From the NCBI RefSeq assembly GCF_000516985.1, contig NW_006917091.1, forward strand, positions 3,059,022-3,123,021: a stretch of DNA of 64,000 nucleotides, given 5' to 3'. Of this stretch, positions 44,876 through 57,168 are shown in pieces. Below the pieces are notes generated by a model that worked only from the letters and a program-made list of their open reading frames with translations, ran no database searches and had not been told where the DNA came from. This DNA is from Pestalotiopsis fici W106-1. Its lineage: Eukaryota > Ascomycota > Sordariomycetes > Amphisphaeriales > Sporocadaceae. The translations under genes were made by a program, and so were the position numbers. Every line of letters starts with the position of its first letter. The stretch's first letter is position 1.

Positions 44876-46001
44876 ATGCAGCTTCATTTGCAAGTTTGCA
44901 GATTCACTGCTTACGCTTTGACTCTGCTTTTGCTGGCAGAAGTTACGCAAGTCCATGCAGAGTTTGCTTGTTTCAACAAACTCCAGAAACTTTTTGTTTT
45001 GTAAGTTTGCATGTCAAGATTTTCTTCAGCCTATGATCAGCTTTATAAACGTATTCAGCGAACATCTATTGACAATTATAGTGGTGATTCCTATTCTAGA
45101 ATTTCATTCAATGCGACAGGTCCGCAGCCGTCAGTGTCCAATCCCTATGGAAACAACGGAAGCACAAGTGCCAACGGTCCCAATTGGGTCAACTATATCA
45201 CTGGTACATACAACGAGTCCTTGATATTGACCTATGATTTCGCGTTGAGTGGCGCAGTGGTCAACAATTCGATCGTATCATCCAATACCAGACCTGATCT
45301 GGTCAACGAGTTCAAAGTCAATTTTGTGGGAGCCTATGGCAATGCCTCTGGCCTTTTCAACCCTGAGCGCAGCATATTTGCATTTTGGTTTGGTATCAAC
45401 GACGTGAACATTTCATACAATAGCAGAGGTCGCGATACGTATGCGGAGATTATGGCGTCGTACCACGAGTTGGTGCTTCAGCTGTATGGCATTGGGGCTC
45501 GCAACTTTCTCTTTCTCTATGTGCCTCCACTACAGAGGGCTCCGGTCATTGCATCTGGAAGTAATGCAAGTACCAACATCCCCTTGATGGAAACAGCTGT
45601 CCGAGAGTTCAATTCCCGCATCTACAACATGACTCAAACGCTTCAAACTGAGCTATCGGATGCGACCGTATTCCTCCATGACTCATACGCCACTTTCGAC
45701 AAAGTCATTGACAATCCCGGGTCGAGTCAAGAGACTGCTCTACTCCGAGATACAAAGAATTACTGTACCTCGTACGCAGGGTGAGTTATTGCTTTCAACG
45801 TTTGATTCGAGACACTTGATTTGCTGACAATGCCCCTACTGGGTGCTCAGGGGAACGCAAAACATTGACGATCACTATGATAGCTGTACTTATGCTGTCA
45901 ATCAATACTTTTGGTTGAACAACCTTCATCCAACTTATCCAATTCATCAGCTGCTAGGCCATGAAATTGTTTCGATGCTGAAGGAAGGGAAGTCATTATA
46001 G
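44876..46001 (+). CDS. Secreted SGNH/GDSL esterase (CE16-like)
   Basis: Three exons (44876-45000, 45082-45780, 45851-46001) encode 324 residues. An N-terminal signal peptide (ALTLLLLAEVTQVHAE) directs secretion. The first intron is placed so that FVFGDSYSRISFNATG is produced, which carries the nucleophile Ser of block I. GPNWVNYITG and the FWFGINDVN block (block III Asn) follow, and HPTYPIH gives block V His. The position usually occupied by the catalytic Asp reads WLNNLHPT, so Asn-Asn precedes the Leu-His. The family hydrolyses acetyl esters from plant polysaccharides or oligosaccharides. Neighbouring GH115 supports a role in hemicellulose breakdown, though the two genes are divergent and not a proven unit. 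Confidence 0.88.
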
Positions 46002-48296
46002 CTTTGAGTTATCAATGTCGGACGACTGGGATTGACGACCCCAAAGATGTACACCATGGCAAAGATCTATTGTTGCGATTTCTATCCAAGGATGTTCTGG
46101 CAACAGATCGCAATCTCATATACCTGAATAATTAGTCGCCACGGCTCTGCTGTGCTTTGAAGTGCGTGCAACTCGATTTGTCTTGTCGTCGCTGAACTCC
46201 ACTATCTGCGTTGATATTTAGGTATATTCCCAATCCCGCTCACATCACTCATTGCCGACCAGACACATAAAGAATGGATCAAAGATGCAACAACATACAA
46301 CACTGGGGATTCCCAAACATTACCGACGTAAGTACTGTTCTAGTAGCCAAAAAAGGGAGGGGACATGGTCAAGGAAAGGGACGGTCAAGAAAACGGAGGA
46401 AGACAAGGTGGCCAAGGCGGAAATATTTAGTGCTATTATCCTATGGATAACCATTGAATTAAAACTAAAATTCTTTCGCCCTTCACTGAATAAGCTTTGC
46501 GCCTTGTGCGCGGACCAAATGTGCTCGTTCACTAATGTATCATCCTGATTACTAATTCATGGCACCGGCGGGAGCTTATAACCAAAGTATGTAGGTAGAT
46601 GCAGGAGCGGAAGTTGCCATGCCAGGAGACTTTCCAGCTATCTACTGACAAACATTTCAAAGCCATTGCGCGAGTGAATTATGCAGCCTATCACAGGTAT
46701 GATTTGGTGTCAGGTTAGCAGCAGATGCCATCGCAGTTTTGCGCCATTTTTTGAAATTAGTTTTCTGAAGCATTGAGAATCCCGTCGCTCTTTATCGCTA
46801 TTATATCAGGGGAGAATTGCAAAAGACCACCGCACGATGTGCTGAGGGCCTCGTAGGATGACTAATAATTTGTAAAGTCTTGCTTTTGGCTGAATTACAT
46901 ACTTTAGACAAACCATTTGTTCGGACTTGGGGATGGTCCTTATGCTTGCATGACTTCCTCCATTAAGGATGCAGTTACAACACTTGGGCTCATAGGACTA
47001 GTAAGCTGGACTAGTCTCGGAAACCATCATCCAAGTTGGTCGACCGGACGAGATAGCCGCACAAGAAAGTTCGAGAAGACTGAGGTCTAATTACGCCAGC
47101 ACGGATTCCAGCTCTCACACAGAATTCACATCACATGCGGTGCGTACCACGACATGTTGATCATTACCCTGCCTTATGTAATAGTTATTTGCGCTTCGCA
47201 GCTCAAGATTGTCTGTGATTATTCAAACATTAAGGACTTAAGTTCTTTAATGGCTTTTCAGTCTTCATGGACTCAAACATAATCCACGTGATCACATGCT
47301 GCAGAAGTCCTCCGCGATACTTCAAACTTGCAATATGACTAACGAACACTTTACGCTAACTTAGCCTGGCGTGGCAGGTACCATAAATAAGATAGCTCTG
47401 ATGCAGGGAAGAGCTGAGGGAAGCGAATGTATACTGCTTCAGCAATATGATCATGGCCTGACCAGGTCCACGTTTTTTTCCAAAGCAGCGTTACCTGCAC
47501 AAGCTCACCAAGTCATGCTCGTGCCTCAGTAAGACAAGCCTTTCTTATATTTCAAGTACGCATTAAATTATTCCGATTCTCCATTCATTGCTACTTTGCA
47601 ATTTAATAAGGCTCGCGCTAGACTATATGAAGCTGAATGCATAATAGCGTTGGATTTCTTTATTAACTTTAGCCATCATTTTCATGTGAAGAAGCCTCGT
47701 GCCAAGCAATTATAGCCTAACAGTTACCAGTAAGAGTGACATGTAAAGATGCGCCACGGAGGTTGATCGTTGGCGTCGGCATTTGCAGCTGCAGAAAAGA
47801 CGTCCGCTTAAAGTGCCTTTATTTCGTGCTTAAACCTTCTAAAAAAAAAAAAGCCCAGTTGTAATAAGAAGGACCGACTGCAAGACGTATCACGTAACAT
47901 AGCCGGGTAAGTCTCAAGCTTCGTACTACGAAAAACTGTAACGCCTCGACATCAAGCCGACTTTGAAGCAGCTTGGTACTTTGTTTCTGAGTTCAGCAAG
48001 CCTTTACACAGCTTGAGACGTGAACATCACTTTTAACATATGGCTTGATTAAAGCTGTCCTCGTAACATCTGTCAAAATGTAGTAATAAGTGGAGCGCTT
48101 TTCCACACATGTATATATCTTTGACCATCCAGCCTCTGTTGGATGTGAACAACTCAACTAATACATCAACTATGACCCATACATATCATATCTTTTCACA
48201 ACATCGTTGTATACCTGTATAAACTCTTGGACTACCTTGAGACTCTTGTGCGTTGTTTGTATTCTACTCACTCCCACTCTAACGCATTCGCAAGCC
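46002..48296. other. Long gene-free region
   Basis: About 2.3 kb with no supported gene on either strand. The sequence is A/T-rich with many stops in all frames and an A-run near 47842. It may hold degraded mobile-element sequence, but no ends or target duplications were recognised. Confidence 0.4.
48154..48201. repeat. Short dispersed repeat, copy 2
   Basis: Partner of 43802-43850 in the same orientation; it lies about 95-143 bases upstream of the HET-domain start codon and may therefore overlap its promoter. Confidence 0.4.
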
Positions 48297-50436
48297 ATGG
48301 CCACGTTCACTGCCGAGGACGTACCGCTTATCCACCGAACCCGATCTAGGTGCAAAGTCTGTAATGATCTCGACAGTCGAGGTCATGAGTGCAGTAGGAA
48401 AGCTTCCCTACAATTGGAGATCGAATTCTCTTCCCTCAAGGACGACTGCGATTACTGTCAATTATTGAGGTCGATGATTGTCCATTTCGCAAACTATGGA
48501 GTAAAATATATGATGATCTTCTTGCAAGAAGGGAGGCCTACAAGAGTTATCTGTGTCCCTGATGAACAGGACTCATCTCCATCCTCACCTACCTCCCCAA
48601 CAGACCAGGGAGAAGCCTGGTTTGATGAAACATGTTTCTTCTTCTATTCTGATCAAAGGGTAAGGACCAAAATCCAGTATAGACCCATAAATTGAGATTA
48701 AATTGCATATCCAGTCATCTGCTCTGCCGTCACTTGGTACTTGCCAACCGTACGCGAAAGCTATTACTATAGAAACGGCTGTCGCGTTCGTTAATGAACG
48801 TTTGAAGGATTGCTTGGAAAAACATGACGGCTGTCCGGGAGAGGAAGTTACATCACTTCCGACCAGAGTGCTCCATATCGGAACCGACGATGATGACAGC
48901 ATCAGATTAGTTGAGTCCAAAGGAATGTGGTCAGTGATTTCAATTCAGTCTTGCCCCATTAGTGAATGTCACTTTACAGAGAGCCCAGCCTGAAAATCAG
49001 CCCATCTATCGCTGTCGAGAGGCACTCGCTAACTCTTTGGAAACATTAGGGGACGATACGTCACTTTGAGCCATTGCTGGGGCGGGAAGCAACCATTTAA
49101 AACCACCCAGTCCACCATTACGGAGATGATGACAGCCGTTGATGCCCAGGCCTTGCCAGCTGTATTTCAACAAGCCATTTCGATTGCGCGAAAGCTAAGA
49201 GTCCAATATATTTGGATCGACTCTCTTTGTATCGTCCAAGATAACAAGCAGGATTGGGAGTTGGAATCATCCAAAATGTGCGACTATTACGAGAACTCCT
49301 ACCTCACGATTGCCACAGCCGCCTCGCCGAATTGCGATGTCCCGTTTCTACGTCCCAAGGAGGAGAAATGGCGGCCCGTTAAGTTTGCCCTTGGTGGAAA
49401 AGAGAAAAATGGAGAGACCATCAATGCTCAACGATCACCTTACACTCCTAAAGAACAAGGAATTTTGTTCACGCGCGCATGGGCATGGCAAGAAGCTGCT
49501 CTATCGAGTCGAACTATCTACTTCACTCCTTCAGAGCTTATCTGGGAATGCCGAGAGCATGTGTTGCCTCAACGATACCTACCTGACCTGGATATATCTG
49601 AAAAGCTCGAGTTTTCTAAACGATTATCAATGATCGAGACCATGACGTTTGATGGAGATAACATATCTCACCTGTGGGATTTAGTAGGCACGCTAGTAAG
49701 CGCCTACTCATCGCGTCGCCTAACTGTCCCAACCGATAAACTGCCAGCCCTGAGTGGCGTTGCGTCCAGAATCCAGAAAATGACGAATAGTCGCTATGTT
49801 GCCGGCTTGTGGGAAGATAACCTCATCTATGATCTTTGCTGGAGTATACATTTCCAGCCTCTTCAATATGTACCACCAACATATGTGGCACCGTCATGGT
49901 CCTGGGCATCAATTACACAAGCCGCATATGCTGAAATATCACAAACCCGCGTGATATTCGAATCCCAATTCACTGTCCTGGAAACTCACACAGAGGTCGA
50001 CGGATTAAACCCCTTTGGGAGGGTGTCTAAGGGACATGTTCTGGTCCGGGGAAGATGCGCCTATGTTGAGCTTGGATGTGACAACCCTTTTCAGACGCAG
50101 GGCTACACCATTAGCCGACTTGACGACAAGGAAGATAAGTGTGCCTTCCTACCTGACTGTGTGCTTCAGGCCACTTTGGATCCGTCTGGTGATTCAATAC
50201 TTTCTCGAGCGCGAAATGGCCAAGATGTGTCCAAGTTCAAAGTGGAGGCTCTCTGCCTGTACTTGGGTGTGTCAACGCTTCGCAATGAGTTGGACATAAG
50301 AACGCGATACGGGTTGATCCTGGGACCTTCAGAGGAGGAAGGTGGATCCTTCTGTCGGCTTGGTTTCGTTTTCTTTCATGGTGACTGTACTGATCTTTTT
50401 CAAGAGTCCTCTGAGAAAGAATTTAGAATAATCTAG
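48297..50436 (+). CDS. HET-domain (heterokaryon incompatibility) protein
   Basis: Three exons (48297-48659, 48715-48929, 49050-50436) encode 654 residues. A cysteine-rich N-terminal part (CKVCNDLDSRGHEC, CDYCQLL) precedes the HET domain. Diagnostic HET blocks are YVTLSHCWGG, FQQAISIARKL, YIWIDSLCIVQD, WELESSKMCDYYENSYLTIAT and RAWAWQEAALSSRTIYFT. HET proteins trigger programmed cell death when genetically different hyphae fuse, or respond to non-self more broadly. The second intron (48930-49049, donor GTCAGT) is longer than its neighbours but joins the frames exactly. It is in the neighbourhood of a HeLo-like/ankyrin gene about 1.8 kb away, another type linked to fungal cell death. Confidence 0.9.
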
Positions 50437-52238
50437 ATGTTGTCGGGTTTGAGTGTTGGATCCGTTATTACCTGAAACTGAGCGCCTACTGTCAGTGAGC
50501 CAATTGAGTTCAGATTACTGCTACTTGTGCTTAGTTTGGTCTTTTGTTGTCTTGTACGCATGTTGCGTTTTTGAGCACAATGGTAAAATGCAGTAGGATG
50601 AAAGAGGTAGGTACTACTGTTTCCAATATCCAGATTACTGCAAAGAAGACTGTAAATGGGACTGCAAAGAGGAATAACACAACAGCAGCAGCGAACATGC
50701 GATCCAGACAACGTCATTCGAGACGAGACAGGAGCAGTCATGAGTTAATAAATTGGAGCATATATATCGTGTATTATCTTGTATCGGTCTCATCTGAGGT
50801 CTGAATTACAAACACTGCGTCATCAGGTCAATCATCTACTGTGTTATTTTCTGCATTCAAATAAGCGCTTCCCGTCCTTGAACGACAGTTGGACATGATG
50901 TCTACAAAAAAGAACTCATGTACAGTGCCATACTATAGACGGCTGGACACATCGTGTGCGCCCTCAAGCCTACGCGCAGGAAGACGATGGACGAAGCCAT
51001 ACTCGTTGCCGGCATTCTTCTCCTTCGAGGGGCTGCGGCCAATGTACGCACCGTAGAAGGATGGTCGTGTTGAGATGAACGAGGTTATGGTGAGTGAAGT
51101 GATTGATTAGTTGGTTGAGTATCTGTACGTATCTATGGGAGTAGAGAAAGGTATATGTATCTACTGTCTATAGTGGAGCATGAAGCCCGAAAAGAAGGAG
51201 GCTGGGCTCCTATTTCAACAGGTCGCCGCCGCACTGCCTGCCTGACCGCCTTGGTGATGGCAATGTCGGCTAGCTTGCTCGGGAACTGGTGGCACACGGC
51301 GCAGATGCCGAGGCTCTGTTTAAATACTCCCGTGTCTTTACGTTGGATGCAATTCGACGGCATAACCTCTGGGGGTTTCGAATGAAAGGATATGTCAAGA
51401 AATACTTAGAATAACCGGTACGCTTCTGTTTTAAGAAACGTAGCATGCCTTTCATCTTCATCCTGGGCCGGGCCTTTTCCCACCAAAAGGTTGACTTGGT
51501 CGGGGAATTATATCTATCAGGCCGAATAGTTCTTATCCGATCTGCGAGAAACGCCGAGGATCTTTAAGGACTCCTGAATCTCGGAAAGCTTTCTCCACTG
51601 TGTTTCGACATCAGGCAGTTTTGCCATAGAGTGGAGATTGAAGAATAGGACAGCAGAGGGGCGAACTCAACTGCTCTGAGCTCTGACCTGCTGAAAGTAA
51701 GCAGGCACTATGGCAGCTTCGCTGCCTGAAGTTCACAAGCTACTCCAGTCAAAGGACGGGTTGTCGAGACACAAAATTGTACGTGATGACTAACAATTCT
51801 TTCAATACTTGATGTTGTACATGTCTACATTGCCTATTTCGTTGATTACAATGGCTTAGCCAGCGGCCCCTCGAATAAGCCCTAGCTCAGAAAAATGTAA
51901 GTACCTGCTCAGCCCAACTCGGTTGTGAAACGCAATTGGAGATGACCACCCAGCCACCGAGGCAAGGGGTTGATTGGGCAGACGTGCATAGACGTCTATG
52001 CAGCTGACTTCACCGAAATTCCCTTCCCCACCCCAACGAGCAAAATGCCCAAGGCAAGCCTCGTGTCAAATCTATCTACATATCCCCGCCTCGATTGCCT
52101 TTTCCCTCTCTTCTATTCAATGTCAGCCTAGTCACAGCGTTCAGATCCGCAGCATGAGCTCCTCCCACCGGATCTAGTTTCTCGAGGGAAGAATGACTTT
52201 GATAGTAATATCCGAAATATTTCTGGCCGCTCCCCGCC
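50437..52238. other. Intergenic region with a long direct repeat
   Basis: About 1.8 kb without a supported gene. It includes the left copy of a 148-bp direct repeat (51073-51220). Confidence 0.4.
51073..51220. repeat. About 148-bp direct repeat, left copy
   Basis: Starts AGATGAACGAGGTTATGG and ends GGGCTCCTATTTCAACA; it is nearly identical to 56242-56387, with only scattered substitutions and a 2-base length difference. The copies are 5.2 kb apart and flank the HeLo-like/ankyrin gene. Confidence 0.85.
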
Positions 52239-55200
52239 ATGGCTGACCCTCTATCGGCGGCGGCATCCGTGGCTGGGCTGGTGTCCCTCGGACTGCAAGT
52301 TTCCAGTGGCATCATCAAGTATATTGATGCGGTCAAGTCCCGGGATGAGGAACTCACTCACATTCGAAAGAAGAATGATATTCTCCTAAGTGTCATTGAG
52401 GCGATTCAGCGGTCTTGTTCAAGCTCAAGGACTCAATATCCTCAATCAACTGCCGCTGTGACACAAACATTCCAGTTGTGCGATACGCAACTCAAGGCTC
52501 TGGATAGCCTTCTAGCAGGATTAACCAACGGGAGTCTGAACCCCAGTACCCATACCAAAGTGAGGGATTTGGGTCGAAAAGTCAAGTACCCGTTTAGACG
52601 GGAGCAGGTCAAAGCATTAACATCCACCCTTGATCAAGCCATTGCAACTCTGCAGCTCGCTGTGCAAGGCCTAGAATTGTGAGTCAATTTCTTATCAACT
52701 TAGATTATATCTGCTCACATGCGACTAGGGACGTGTCTCAACAAAACAATGACAAGCTGAATACCTTGCAAACGGACCTGCTGACCACGTCGGCCGCAGT
52801 GCGGTCAGGCCACAATGATGTAATTCTGACAATTTCCATGCTTTTGAGCACTCCTAATAATGTTCTCAGATTCAAAATATCATCAAGGAACTGGGCCTCC
52901 AGACCGAGTCCCAGACCTTGAGACTATCTGCAACATTCACCCAAAGCGCTGGCTCGCTGCGTCAGGATGCCGTGGCTATTCAAGGGTCCCTAGAGACTTC
53001 GATTCGGCCAATCGTCACAGGTGTCCACCAGCTTGATGTCAATCAGTGCCTCCATCAGTCAACGCTTGATGCGATACAACGAGCTAACCAGTCTTACCAA
53101 ACAAATCTCAACCAGAGACTCAATCGTATCGAGAAACTTCTACTTGAGAGTGCCTTTGGGGGAGCTGAAACTCCTGAGAACCAATCTGTTGGAAACTTTC
53201 AAAATTCCAAGTCACACAAGCAGATAATGCGGAGGATCGTTGCAAAGCCTCAAAGCCTCAGAGACGTTTGTGATGCATTCGAGCTGGAAGCGAACAACGA
53301 AGCTCATGACACACACCGGACTTTGGCATTATCAGCAGGTTACGCTACCACGGACTCAGCGCGCTCGATTGATGACCTAAGTAACCGCTATAAATGCAAT
53401 TGCAATGCACGAATCAGACACCAACAGCAGGGGACATGGCTAGGGCCATTTGGTTTCTTTCACAGAACAGAGTCCATGGCGCATCTACCCGATTGTCCTG
53501 TGGCTGAGTTTCCAGCAATAGGTGCCCCCAATGAAGTTGGTGTCCGCCTTCTAGGGCTTCGGAACCTTCTAGGAGGCGCAATCACATTGTCATTCAAGTT
53601 GAGCTCGGGTGCAGGCGGCTTCAGTATAAGCCCAGGCTTCACTTATTACCCGACCGTTGATGAGCGCAATGAACCAGCTTTCCGAATCCTCTCGCTAATG
53701 AGGACCGTATCATTGGATTTCGACTCTTTGGGAGTGTTGGAACATGTTGGTCAATACAAAGATTTCATGAATAGGGCTAAAGTTAAGTTGAAGGAGCTGT
53801 TCAGAAACGGCAAATCGAGTTTTTTAGTCGTCAACTCCCAAAACCGCAACCTGATTCACGCTTTGCTGGCAGTTGTAAGTTTCCCTTCTTTATAATCACT
53901 GTTACTCTCAACCCTTTGAACAAACCACGAAGACTAGAGGTATATATCTAATTAGGTACATTTACGACTATAGCTTACGTTCGATGATCGAAATATGTCC
54001 GAGCACTGCGATGATTACCTTTGTGATCTTTTAGAGTTCTTCAAGTATCATCAAGTCCCTTTGATGGAGTACGATATAAATGGCCGGTAAGTCATTATTT
54101 ACCAAGGAGATCGACGATTCGAAGTGCTTATAGGTAAAAAGCACACCTTTAGGTTATGTCGCTAACTGGACGGGGTCACTATCGACGAGAACCGTGGAAA
54201 CGTTGTTAACGTCTGCCACAGACGTCCGACACATGTATGTGCCCAATTACGCAACAGGAAATCAATTGTATAGCTGGGCTTTCTGTGAGATCGACCATGT
54301 AGACCTTTTGACTCAATCGCCATTACTTGCTGAAGGTTTGAAAAACCCACATCCTCAATATGAGTGTTCTAACAGAATGACAGCATTCGGCTGTGGGCCT
54401 CTGACTCAAGCTACACTTGCAGACAATCTAAGTGAAGTACAACGAATACTCGAAAACAATGCACGGGCATTGGAGGAGCGAGATCTCTACGGCAGAAGCC
54501 CGTTGCATTTCGCTGGAGCCAGACCAAAGATACTCAGGTATTTACTCAAGGTCGCAAACATCGATCAATTGAATGCAGTATGCACCACTGGACAATCCAC
54601 GCTGGATTATGCCGTGATTCTAAGCAGAACACTCTGTCGTTCTACAGATCCTGAGCGAAGGTGCTCTAGATGCAATTGTGCGGATTGCGTCATTATGCTC
54701 CTAAATGCTGGATGTTCCGTTCGAAATTCTACCATAACTGAACTCTTGAATGGAACGATAAGATGCGGGAGCAGGGTCCTTCGACAAGCGAAACAAAGAC
54801 GCGAAAATCTCATGAAGCTGGCCGTGAAGAATGTACCAAACTGTGTCGCACAGTATAACCTTCAAAGTCAAGAAGTTTTGGACTAGCTTTTGCTACGAGA
54901 TCGAGGGGTATATGTACCCCGCGCCCTGGAAACAGGAAAAGGCAACCCCGGTACATACTCAAATGAATTTCGGTATGCATACTCACCAGAATCCTTGTAT
55001 GCAGGCGCACTGAGTCCAAGGGACGCCAATTATTCCTACCGGATCGGATTCATTGATACAGACCCACAACCACCACAAGATTTACCCATTTGGAGGCACG
55101 CACTAAGGCTGGACTATTTACTGTGGCTCATCGACCATGGGGTTGACATGTCCAGGAGATTGAAGCGACAGTCAAACGAGATTTGCAACGCTCATTGTAT

Positions 55201-55846
55201 TTTGGCTAATGTTGGACAATACCTCCATCGCTGGGAGACGGGGTATCCAAACGGATCGGAGCGTTCTGATATTGAAAAATTGCTGCGCCGATGCAACGAA
55301 GCCAACATTGCTGACAGCTGTCGGTGCCCTTGTTCGCCTGGAGGATGTACACCTCAGACATCTATGCTGAAGTCTTTCGCGAATTATCCTTCGTCGAAAG
55401 ACTACTTACTTCTGGAATTTCAGCCATATATAGAGATGTTTGATAGGCCTTGGAGCTTAGAGGATCATATGAGAGCCATCAGATTCTTCACCTTTGACGC
55501 GTTGGAGCTCACCCATAGCTGTTGTGATCAGAATTGGGATTTGAGTGATATCGATGAGGCGGAGGAGGAAGAAGATTCATTTATGCTCGGCTTGTTCGAT
55601 GAGCTTGTATTAGAGTTTGAGGATCACTTCCGTTCTATACCAGAGGGACATTCGTATCTTGGCTTCTGGATGTCAATTTGGAAAGTTAGAATTGAAGAGG
55701 TCTGGAAAATTCTTGACGCAAGGGCCCTGACCAAAGAGGAGATTGAAGGAGCTATCAACCTAGGAGTGGTGTGGGATCATAGCCCTAGACGAAAGGTGCA
55801 AAGGGGACCGGATATTTGGTTCAGTAAACTAGATGAGATTGATTAG
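52239..55846 (+). pseudogene. HeLo-like N-terminal / ankyrin protein interrupted by an in-frame TAG
   Basis: Five exons (52239-52678, 52729-52819, 52870-53874, 53974-54086, 54142-55846) keep phase. The N-terminus MADPLSAAASVAGLVSLGLQ is typical of the HeLo-like domain found at the start of fungal STAND and ankyrin proteins; HeLo domains can act in membrane-permeabilising cell death. Coiled-coil sequence follows (about residues 200-270), then a region of unknown type, and ankyrin repeat sequence around RDLYGRSPLHFAGARPKILRYLL. At 54884-54886 a TAG splits 797 upstream codons from 319 downstream codons in the same frame (LLLRDRGVYVPRALETG). Options are a recent nonsense mutation, a functional shortened protein, readthrough, or a 54-nt in-frame intron at 54833-54886 with a weak GTACCA donor. 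Confidence 0.65.
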
Positions 55847-56823
55847 GTAGTGTGCTCAAGTCACATATTTCCTGTCGAAATTGCTCTACTGAGATTGATT
55901 GATTTACATTGATTAAATTGATTTCACGCGCAACCATGAATGTAAACACACTATAATTGCTGTTCGCTTTCCATGAAAGCTTAGGCTTTGCCACTGAATC
56001 TTAGTAAAACCTCTACTCTTTTTAATGACTGCTAATACATGACCCTAGTGGCATGCTACCTACCTAGGTAGTCAATCTCCGCTAGCCTTCGACGCGAGAG
56101 GTAAATATATCAAGATCACAATTCAAACCTAAAGCTACTCCAACACTCCCATGATTTTCTGCGAGCCAGAATCTTTGGGAGAAGGGGAGGTTATTTAATA
56201 TATATATGTCGTGGAGATTTTAGGACCGAACGTCTCTGTTTAGATGAACGAGGTTATGGTGAGTGAAGTGATAGATTAGTTGGTTGAGTATCTGTACGTG
56301 TCTATGGGAGTAAAGAAAGGTATATGTATGTAGTATATAGTGGAGCATGAAGCCCGAAATGAAGGAGGCTGGGCTCCTATTTCAACACTCTCCCTAGCAT
56401 CTTCGACGCATCGAGCTCGCCAAAGCGACAACGGCACAATGAGGGCGCAACCAAACGAGTGCTGTCCTGGAGGCTGGCATACTCGAGGTTGCAAGTTGTT
56501 CAGGGGGTTATGGGTGATCCTAGCGTTGCCAAAGACTCGCCAATTCAATGCCACCTGACCATAGGTTATAGTACTATGCACGAACGGATGCAGAGATGAT
56601 TCATTTCACCAGAGTAAGAGCCCGCAAATGAGCTGATAAGTTATGATATGACGACTCTGCAATAATGAGAGAAGTGGTGATACTAGCAACAAGTCCGATT
56701 CTTTCCGCATCCACGGTCCTGTAACATGGTCCTTATAATCCCATTAAAAATCATCACATTGACCGAAAACACCATTCTTGCCCCCAAAGCCTTGATAGTA
56801 GACATTTCATAGTACATCCATAC
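55847..56823. other. Intergenic region with a long direct repeat
   Basis: It contains the right copy of the 148-bp repeat (56242-56387) and no supported gene. Confidence 0.4.
56242..56387. repeat. About 148-bp direct repeat, right copy
   Basis: Same orientation as 51073-51220. Sequence outside the repeat differs on both sides, so the similarity ends sharply, as expected for an inserted element or a recombination footprint rather than a shared gene. Confidence 0.85.
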
Positions 56824-57168
56824 CTAATCGCAGTCAACTCTGAACGAAGCGTAAGGGATGTCGTGACATTTTCCGTCCACCGGGATGTTGGCATGTGAGC
56901 CGTCACAATTGACCTGCGACCACGTGCTGACGCGACAGTTGTACCCCGTGGCCTTGATGGAATGTGTGGCTTTCTTCCTCGTGGTGCAATCCCCGTGGGC
57001 ATGGCCCGGAGGTCGCGGGTCAGGGTCAACGTAAGCATGGCAGGAATGATCACCAAACATCTGAACGTTGACGTAATGGTCACGAGGCTCGTGCTGAGGT
57101 TTGATATTTGGGGCCGCAGAGACGGTTGCGGATAAGAGCGTAACGAAAGTGATGGAAGGAAAATACAT
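56824..57168 (-). CDS. Small secreted cysteine-containing protein
   Basis: 114 residues from the ATG at 57168, intronless. The start MYFPSITFVTLLSATVSAAP is a signal peptide with cleavage expected after an Ala near residue 18-19. The mature part has six cysteines (SCHAY, DCTTR, NCRVS, NCDGS, KCHDI, DCD), enough for three disulfides, and is rich in His and Asp. No known family was recognised. Size, secretion and cysteine content are those of fungal effector-like or antimicrobial-type proteins; this is an inference only. It stands alone between the repeat-flanked ankyrin gene and a gene-poor stretch. Confidence 0.7.
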   Translation of the reverse strand: MYFPSITFVTLLSATVSAAPNIKPQHEPRDHYVNVQMFGDHSCHAYVDPDPRPPGHAHGDCTTRKKATHSIKATGYNCRVSTWSQVNCDGSHANIPVDGKCHDIPYASFRVDCD

